This document shows, piece by piece, positions 59,179 through 64,000 of a DNA stretch of 64,000 bases. Position numbers and translations under genes: made by a program. The notes under the pieces are model-generated. The model ran no database searches. It saw only the letters and a list, made by a program, of their open reading frames with translations, and was not told where the DNA came from. Origin of the DNA: an uncultured Bartonella sp. (GTDB lineage: Bacteria > Pseudomonadota > Alphaproteobacteria > Rhizobiales > Rhizobiaceae); the NCBI GenBank assembly GCA_946478235.1, contig CAMLBF010000001.1, positions 513,427 through 577,426 of the forward strand. Reading direction: 5' to 3'. Each line of letters begins with the position of its first letter. The first letter of the stretch is position 1.

Positions 59179-60111
59179 TTAAGACACCAACTGACATTCA
59201 ACAGCTGAAGCCAAATGCTCTATTTGTTTTTTATCCGGTAAAGTCGGTCCTTCATGTCCCAGTTTACCAACGGCAAAGGCTGTACCTAATCGGGCTATTC
59301 GCTCCAATGGTGCATTTTCGCAAAGAGCCGCAGCTATACCGGCAACCATTGCATCACCTGCCCCCACCGTACTTTCAACTTTATTGGCCCGCATTTGCGC
59401 ATGTATGGCTTGATCTGCATCTACAAATAAGGCGCCATTGGCGCCCATAGAAATCGTCACAAGTTTTAAACCGCGATTGATTAAGGAATGCGCAATATCC
59501 AGAATTTCACCGCGATCATTTAAAGTTTTCCCACAATATTGCGAAAGCTCATCAATATTGGGTTTGATTGCATAAGGCAGTGTGTCCGCTTTTAAAACTG
59601 CCTGTAAAGCATCACCACTACAATCAACAATGACCTTGGTTTCAGGCGATAATTTGGAAACAATATTTGCATAATATGCTGTATCAACTTGCGGCAATAA
59701 ACTGCCTGCCAACACAACAAGCCAATCCTTGCCTGAAAAACTGCCAAGCACTTGATTTAGCACTTCCAATTGTTGGGGCGTGACTGCATCACCTGACAGA
59801 TTGATATCTGTGGTATCCACAGCATCTACAATTTTTATATTGGTGCGGGTTGTTCCTGGGCGTCGAATGAACCGGTCTTCTATTCCACGCTTATCAAACA
59901 ATTCCTGAAAAATACCAATATTGTCAGCCCCAAGAAAACCAGTAACTGTTGTGCTAATGCCAAAGTCTGCAAGGCAGGCAGCAACATTAATACCTTTGCC
60001 CCCTGCATTGAACCGCACCAACGATGCCCGATGCACTTCCCCAACAATTAAACGTTGTAAATGAAGGGTTTCATCTATTGCCGGATTTACGGTAAGTGTT
60101 GCAACTCTCAT
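59179..60111 (-). CDS. fruK: 1-phosphofructokinase
   Basis: 310 residues, PfkB family. N-terminal TLTVNPAIDETLHL, RFNAGGKGINVA (substrate loop) and the catalytic VGAGDAMVAG near residue 255. It converts fructose-1-P to fructose-1,6-bisphosphate. The ATG overlaps the fruB stop by four bases, and fruA starts 28 bases downstream of its stop. Confidence 0.96.
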   Translation of the reverse strand: MRVATLTVNPAIDETLHLQRLIVGEVHRASLVRFNAGGKGINVAACLADFGISTTVTGFLGADNIGIFQELFDKRGIEDRFIRRPGTTRTNIKIVDAVDTTDINLSGDAVTPQQLEVLNQVLGSFSGKDWLVVLAGSLLPQVDTAYYANIVSKLSPETKVIVDCSGDALQAVLKADTLPYAIKPNIDELSQYCGKTLNDRGEILDIAHSLINRGLKLVTISMGANGALFVDADQAIHAQMRANKVESTVGAGDAMVAGIAAALCENAPLERIARLGTAFAVGKLGHEGPTLPDKKQIEHLASAVECQLVS

Positions 60112-62612
60112 AACGTTTCCCCGTCCAATGCGCGAACATCTGCTGCTGTCTCACATTGAAGTGCTTTTTCTACCAGTGCCTTCATATCGGCAAAACTATG
60201 CGACCGCAGCCGCGCTTTAACAGCTGAAATATCGCGCGGTGTCATGGATAGTTCATTGACACCCAAACCCATCAGCAGCATTGCCCCAAATGGGTCACCC
60301 GCAATACCGCCACAAACACCAACCCATTTTTTATGAATCGATGCACCTTTGACCGTTTGTTGCACCATACGCAAAACAGCCGGATTAAGACTATCAGCCT
60401 CTGCCGCTAAATCAGGGTTCTGCCGGTCAACAGCCATGGTATATTGCGTCAAGTCATTGGTACCAATGGAGAAGAAATCCACATATTGTGCCAATTTATC
60501 CGCCATAATAGCCGCCGCTGGCACTTCGATCATGATACCCAATTTCAAAACTGGCGCATCAAGATCCGAGCGTATTTCCTCGGCAATGGCTTTCAGCTCT
60601 TTTACCTCAGAAACCGACATAATCATAGGAAACATAATCCAAGGATTGCCGCCATCTTTGGCGGCACGATATATTGCGCGCAATTGCGGTATTAGCAAAT
60701 CTTTACGGCGCAATAAAAGGCGTGCACCACGCACCCCTAAAAATGGATTATCTTCAGTTGGCAAATGCAAGTGCGCTACTTGTTTATCGCCACCAATATC
60801 CAAGGCACGGATAATCAGCGGTTTGCCATTTAGCGCATTTATCATATCGCGATAAATCTGGTATTGGCTATCCTCATCAGGCGTTTCATTGCTTTCAAGG
60901 AACAGAAATTCTGTCCGCATCAAGCCGACACCTTCACCACCCTGTTCCTGTGCAAAGGCCACCTGTTCAGCACGATTAATATTGGCTGCAATGTCAATTT
61001 TATAACCATCAGATGTTTCTGCCGGCAAAGCACGTGCAGCAGCCTGTTTGTCGCGTTCCTTGGCTATTTGCACAATCTGTTTTTCTGCCGCTGCAATATC
61101 GTCTTGTGTCGCATCAAGATAGATAATGCCATTATATCCATCCAGAATAACATCTTTACCGTTTGCAATATCCAAAATTTGCTGTCCTGCTGCAACCAAA
61201 GCCGGTATCCCTAAAGTCCGCGCAAGTATGGCTGTATGCGAGGTTGGGCCACCCGATGCCGTTACCAGTCCACGAACCTTGTTAGGATCCAAATTGGCAG
61301 TATCAGACGGTGTTAGATCATCTGCAACGATAATCGCTCCATCTGTTATTCCCTCAAATGACCCTTTAGCATAAGCTGGATCAATTTCAGCCAATACACG
61401 CCCACCAACATCGCGTAGATCAACAGCACGCGCTGCAAGCAACGGATTATCCATCGACGTTAATTGATTAGCCACTTCATCAACTGCTTTATGCCATGAC
61501 CATGCCGCACCATGGCCTTTGGCCATCAATCGGCAGGCTGAAGCAATAAGATTATCATCATCAAGAAGTTTTGCTTGCGCCGAAAAAATCGCAGCATCAG
61601 ATGCACCAATACGACGCGTCACATCATCAACAATCGCTTTCATCTTGTGTTTGGTGCGCGACAATGCGTTTTCCAAAAGACGTGCACCATCTGCAAGATC
61701 TTGTTTTACGTCCTCGACAGCAACATTACCCGTTTGAAGAACAAAAACATTACCAACCGAAAGCCCTGGGCTTGCAGAAATCGCCTCATGCCCCGCGGCT
61801 CCTGATGGTGGTCGCCACCCATGAACTTTTTTGGGCTTCATTTGGGATTTTTCAGCAGATTCCCGTTCACTTGCAGTAATTTTTCTAATAGCCAATACAG
61901 CCTGATCAAGCAGAGCAGAACCGTTTTCAGCATCTGTTGAGAAAACAAGTGTATCTCCCAACTTTGCCCCAAGTTGTAATAATCCGGCCAAGCTTTTCAT
62001 ATCTGTCGCTTGCGTGCCATTACGTACTTGAATAGCAGCACTGCTTTTTTTGGCAAAATCCACCCAAATAGAGGCAGGACGGGCGTGCAAACCAGAAGGA
62101 TAATCCAACACCCATTCCGTTTTTACCGCAAGGTCACTCGCCTGTTTATTCTCACCACTCTCTTGCTTAGTCAAAAGCGCTGAAAGAATAGCATTTTTAT
62201 CAGTTGTATGGGTAAGTTCGTGCAGCTTTTTCGGGTCAGACAGAAGCCGCGTAAGTTTTTTCAAAATTTCTATATGGCCATCTGAATTGGCCGCAATAGC
62301 GAAGATAAGAGTTGCCTTCTCGCCATTTTGCCATTCAACCCCATCTGGTATTTGAACAACTGATACAGCATCACGCTTTACAAGGTTGCGATCCTCAACC
62401 ATACCATGAGGAATTGCCACACCTGACCCAAGCCAAGTGTTTGCAACTTTTTCTCTTTCAAGCATGCTTTCAACATACTGGGGTTCAATCGCACCTGCCT
62501 TAACCAAAAGACCTGCAGCAGTTCTTATCGCCTCTTCCTTGTTATCGAAATGGGCAGAAAGACATATCGCATTATCAGACAGAATTGCTGTATTTTCGGG
62601 TATTAGTGTCAC
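60108..62612 (-). CDS. fruB: PTS multiphosphoryl transfer protein (IIA-HPr-EI fusion)
   Basis: 834 residues from GTG 62612 with GGAGG five bases in front; the frame is open from GTG 62627. Three PTS parts in one chain: IIA-Fru (residues ~1-145, active His in GVAIPHGM), HPr (~160-245, active His in SGLHARPAS) and Enzyme I (~270-830, active His in TASGGPTSHTAILAR and the C-terminal IEVPAAAIMADKLA). A single protein thus relays phosphate from PEP to FruA. Divergent from the LacI-type regulator; its promoter (TTGACT-N17-TTCAAT, 62671-62643 minus) spans one FruR operator. Confidence 0.95.
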   Translation of the reverse strand: MTLIPENTAILSDNAICLSAHFDNKEEAIRTAAGLLVKAGAIEPQYVESMLEREKVANTWLGSGVAIPHGMVEDRNLVKRDAVSVVQIPDGVEWQNGEKATLIFAIAANSDGHIEILKKLTRLLSDPKKLHELTHTTDKNAILSALLTKQESGENKQASDLAVKTEWVLDYPSGLHARPASIWVDFAKKSSAAIQVRNGTQATDMKSLAGLLQLGAKLGDTLVFSTDAENGSALLDQAVLAIRKITASERESAEKSQMKPKKVHGWRPPSGAAGHEAISASPGLSVGNVFVLQTGNVAVEDVKQDLADGARLLENALSRTKHKMKAIVDDVTRRIGASDAAIFSAQAKLLDDDNLIASACRLMAKGHGAAWSWHKAVDEVANQLTSMDNPLLAARAVDLRDVGGRVLAEIDPAYAKGSFEGITDGAIIVADDLTPSDTANLDPNKVRGLVTASGGPTSHTAILARTLGIPALVAAGQQILDIANGKDVILDGYNGIIYLDATQDDIAAAEKQIVQIAKERDKQAAARALPAETSDGYKIDIAANINRAEQVAFAQEQGGEGVGLMRTEFLFLESNETPDEDSQYQIYRDMINALNGKPLIIRALDIGGDKQVAHLHLPTEDNPFLGVRGARLLLRRKDLLIPQLRAIYRAAKDGGNPWIMFPMIMSVSEVKELKAIAEEIRSDLDAPVLKLGIMIEVPAAAIMADKLAQYVDFFSIGTNDLTQYTMAVDRQNPDLAAEADSLNPAVLRMVQQTVKGASIHKKWVGVCGGIAGDPFGAMLLMGLGVNELSMTPRDISAVKARLRSHSFADMKALVEKALQCETAADVRALDGETL

Positions 62613-62645
62613 GGTTTCCTCCCTCACAGCTTAGGTGTTAGAATT

Positions 62646-62657
62646 GAAAACGTTTTC
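62646..62657. promoter_or_regulatory. FruR/LacI operator 1 (fruB promoter)
   Basis: GAAAACGTTTTC, perfect palindrome, inside the spacer and -10 of the minus-strand fruB promoter, so binding would exclude RNA polymerase. Confidence 0.8.
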
Positions 62658-62712
62658 TTGCAAAAAGTCAAGCAAGCGCATAATTAGTCGGTGTATATTT
62701 TACAGCAAATAA

Positions 62713-62726
62713 TGAAAACGTTTTCA
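62713..62726. promoter_or_regulatory. FruR/LacI operator 2 (regulator promoter)
   Basis: TGAAAACGTTTTCA, perfect palindrome, 22 bases before the regulator start; 68 bases centre-to-centre from operator 1, about 6.5 helical turns. Confidence 0.8.
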
Positions 62727-62748
62727 AGACAAATCGTCGGAATAAATA

Positions 62749-63729
62749 ATGGGAACAGGAATAAAAGAGGTTGCCAAAATAGCAGGTGTTTCGCCAGCAA
62801 CCGTATCACGTACAATATCTGGCGGTGTTGTCAGTCCAGCCCTGAAAAAACGTGTCCTTGCTGCAATCGAACAAACAGGCTACCGTCCCAATCTCGCTGC
62901 TCGGCGGTTAAGAGCCAATAAAAGCGATACAATCGGTCTTATTGTTGCTGATATTAGAAACCCGTTTTTTACTGCTGTTGCGCGCATGATTGATGATATT
63001 GCAAATCATAATGGGCAGCACGTAATCCTATGCAACACGGATGAAAATCCAAAAAGAGAACAAATTTATCTCAATTTGATGGAGCAGGAAAATGTTGCTG
63101 GCATCATTCTTTCAGCCACATTACCTAGCATCAAAAAACCAGAATTATTGCGCGCAGAGCGCCCAATCATGTTAATTGATCGGCAACCATTAAAACCACT
63201 TTATGATGCTGTATCTATTGATAATAAATTAGCTGCCGAAAGGCTTGTTCATCATCTTAATCATAATGGTTTCAAAAAAATTATCTGTCTTTATGGTGCA
63301 ACGAGTGCCACGGGTTATGACAGAAAACTTGGCTATGAAAACGCCATGCAATCACTGGGATTGAGGGCAAAAAGCCTACCTATTCGACATAGTCAGAAAA
63401 CTCTGGAAAATGTATTGACGAATTTATTTGCCAAATCATCTCAACCCGAAGCTTTAATCGTTACAAACAGCGTAATGGCACTAAAAACTGCAGAGTTTTT
63501 GCAAAAAAGAGGTATCAGTGTTCCGGATCAAATTGCCTTGGCAGCATTTGATAATGAACCATGGATGCAACTTGTGTTTCATGGCATAACCACCATTGCA
63601 CAGCCTATTGAAGATATTGCACGAGAAGCCTATCGCGGATTGATGGATCGAATAAATCAACCGCAAAAATCTGTTCGCAACATCGTTTTAACGAGCAAAC
63701 TCATTGTCCGAAATTCGACAAAAAAGTGA
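62749..63729 (+). CDS. fruR: LacI family transcriptional regulator, FruR-like
   Basis: 326 residues. The N-terminal helix-turn-helix is GIKEVAKIAGVSPATVSRTI followed by a typical hinge helix (YRPNLAARRLRANKS). The rest is a periplasmic-binding-protein-like sensor domain. Divergent position to fruBKA and the two identical operators support local fructose-1-P-responsive repression with autoregulation. In contrast to enteric Cra, a wider regulon is not indicated here. Confidence 0.9.
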   Translation: MGTGIKEVAKIAGVSPATVSRTISGGVVSPALKKRVLAAIEQTGYRPNLAARRLRANKSDTIGLIVADIRNPFFTAVARMIDDIANHNGQHVILCNTDENPKREQIYLNLMEQENVAGIILSATLPSIKKPELLRAERPIMLIDRQPLKPLYDAVSIDNKLAAERLVHHLNHNGFKKIICLYGATSATGYDRKLGYENAMQSLGLRAKSLPIRHSQKTLENVLTNLFAKSSQPEALIVTNSVMALKTAEFLQKRGISVPDQIALAAFDNEPWMQLVFHGITTIAQPIEDIAREAYRGLMDRINQPQKSVRNIVLTSKLIVRNSTKK

Positions 63730-64000
63730 ATTCTGTCGACAAAAAGGCATGGTTGTCTTTCATTAAAACAGATTTTTGCAACAGAACTTAAAAATAATTG
63801 CGCTTAAAAGGCAAAAATCACGAGTGATTTGATATTACCCAAAGCGAATAGCACAAATGATTTGGTGTAATTCCAAGTCGTTTAGTGTCGTTCTTGGGTG
63901 TCGTTCAATGTATCTTTTAGATAAGCACCGAAAACAAAAATAAGGATAAGGATAAGGATAAGGATAAGGATAAGGATAAGGATAAGGATAAGGATAAGGA
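63730..64000. other. end of window: spacer and hexanucleotide repeat
   Basis: No gene is seen after the regulator. Two copies of GTGTCGTTC (63886 and 63899 region) precede the microsatellite that starts at 63940. Confidence 0.5.
63940..64000. repeat. hexanucleotide microsatellite (ATAAGG)n, at least 10 copies
   Basis: Perfect repetition of ATAAGG from 63940 to the last base of the window; the true length is unknown. One plus-strand frame has a stop in each unit; all three minus-strand frames through the repeat are open. Confidence 0.95.

Overview
The window (roughly 40 % GC by eye) reads as chromosome of an alphaproteobacterium of the order Hyphomicrobiales (Rhizobiales), most likely a Bartonella/Brucella relative. 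The reasons are the fused trpE-trpG gene behind a trp attenuator, a sciP / fliJ-like / ctrA / chpT / eipA cell-cycle block, a Bep-type RND pump with a divergent TetR gene, the long form of leuA, and elongator tRNA-Met, tRNA-Arg(ACG) and tRNA-Ser(CGA) genes of alphaproteobacterial type. No phage, insertion sequence, CRISPR array or rRNA operon was seen.

Layout. 0-5 kb: end of a DUF4159 / membrane-protein pair and a GNAT gene. 5.7-7.4 kb: an OmpW-like porin and a metallophosphoesterase. 7.5-14.6 kb (minus strand): an rsm22-like gene, a candidate small RNA, trpL leader, trpEG, a cation diffusion facilitator, a Nudix hydrolase and leuA with its own leader. 14.7-18.4 kb: a choline ABC transporter with binding protein and permease in one polypeptide, and an SpoU-type methyltransferase. 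18.7-24.2 kb: mnmA, then the CtrA cell-cycle genes. 25-31.7 kb: a purine permease, an aminotransferase/dehydrogenase pair that fits GnnB/GnnA of lipid A synthesis, tRNA-Met and fhs. 31.8-37.1 kb: the RND pump and its regulator. 37.4-41.2 kb: pgi and an orphan sensor kinase. 41.3-48.8 kb: a more loosely packed, AT-rich stretch with tRNA-Arg, a dipeptidase and three drug or metabolite exporters. 48.2-49.7 kb: rplU-rpmA-GNAT. 50.6-57 kb: a flavin-dependent oxidoreductase, a three-gene BtuCD-type ABC importer and a TonB-dependent receptor. 57.4-63.7 kb: the fructose PTS operon fruBKA with a divergent LacI-type regulator. The window ends inside a hexanucleotide microsatellite.

The most interesting unit is at 50.6-57 kb. 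Two almost identical palindromes (GTTATATA-N7-TATATAACGAT) lie in the two outward promoter regions: one between the ABC importer and the TonB receptor, one just in front of the flavin oxidoreductase. They resemble ModE 'Mo-boxes', which suggests a molybdate/tungstate-regulated outer-membrane plus inner-membrane import system (MolABC-like) with a co-regulated LLM oxidoreductase. Function is inferred from the sites and the transporter type, not proven. Other regulatory structure read directly from the bases: a trp attenuator with a Trp-Trp leader peptide, a leuA leader with mutually exclusive hairpins, a small-RNA locus with promoter and terminator, an AcrR-like operator, two FruR operators and two full TTAA-N7-TTAA CtrA boxes.
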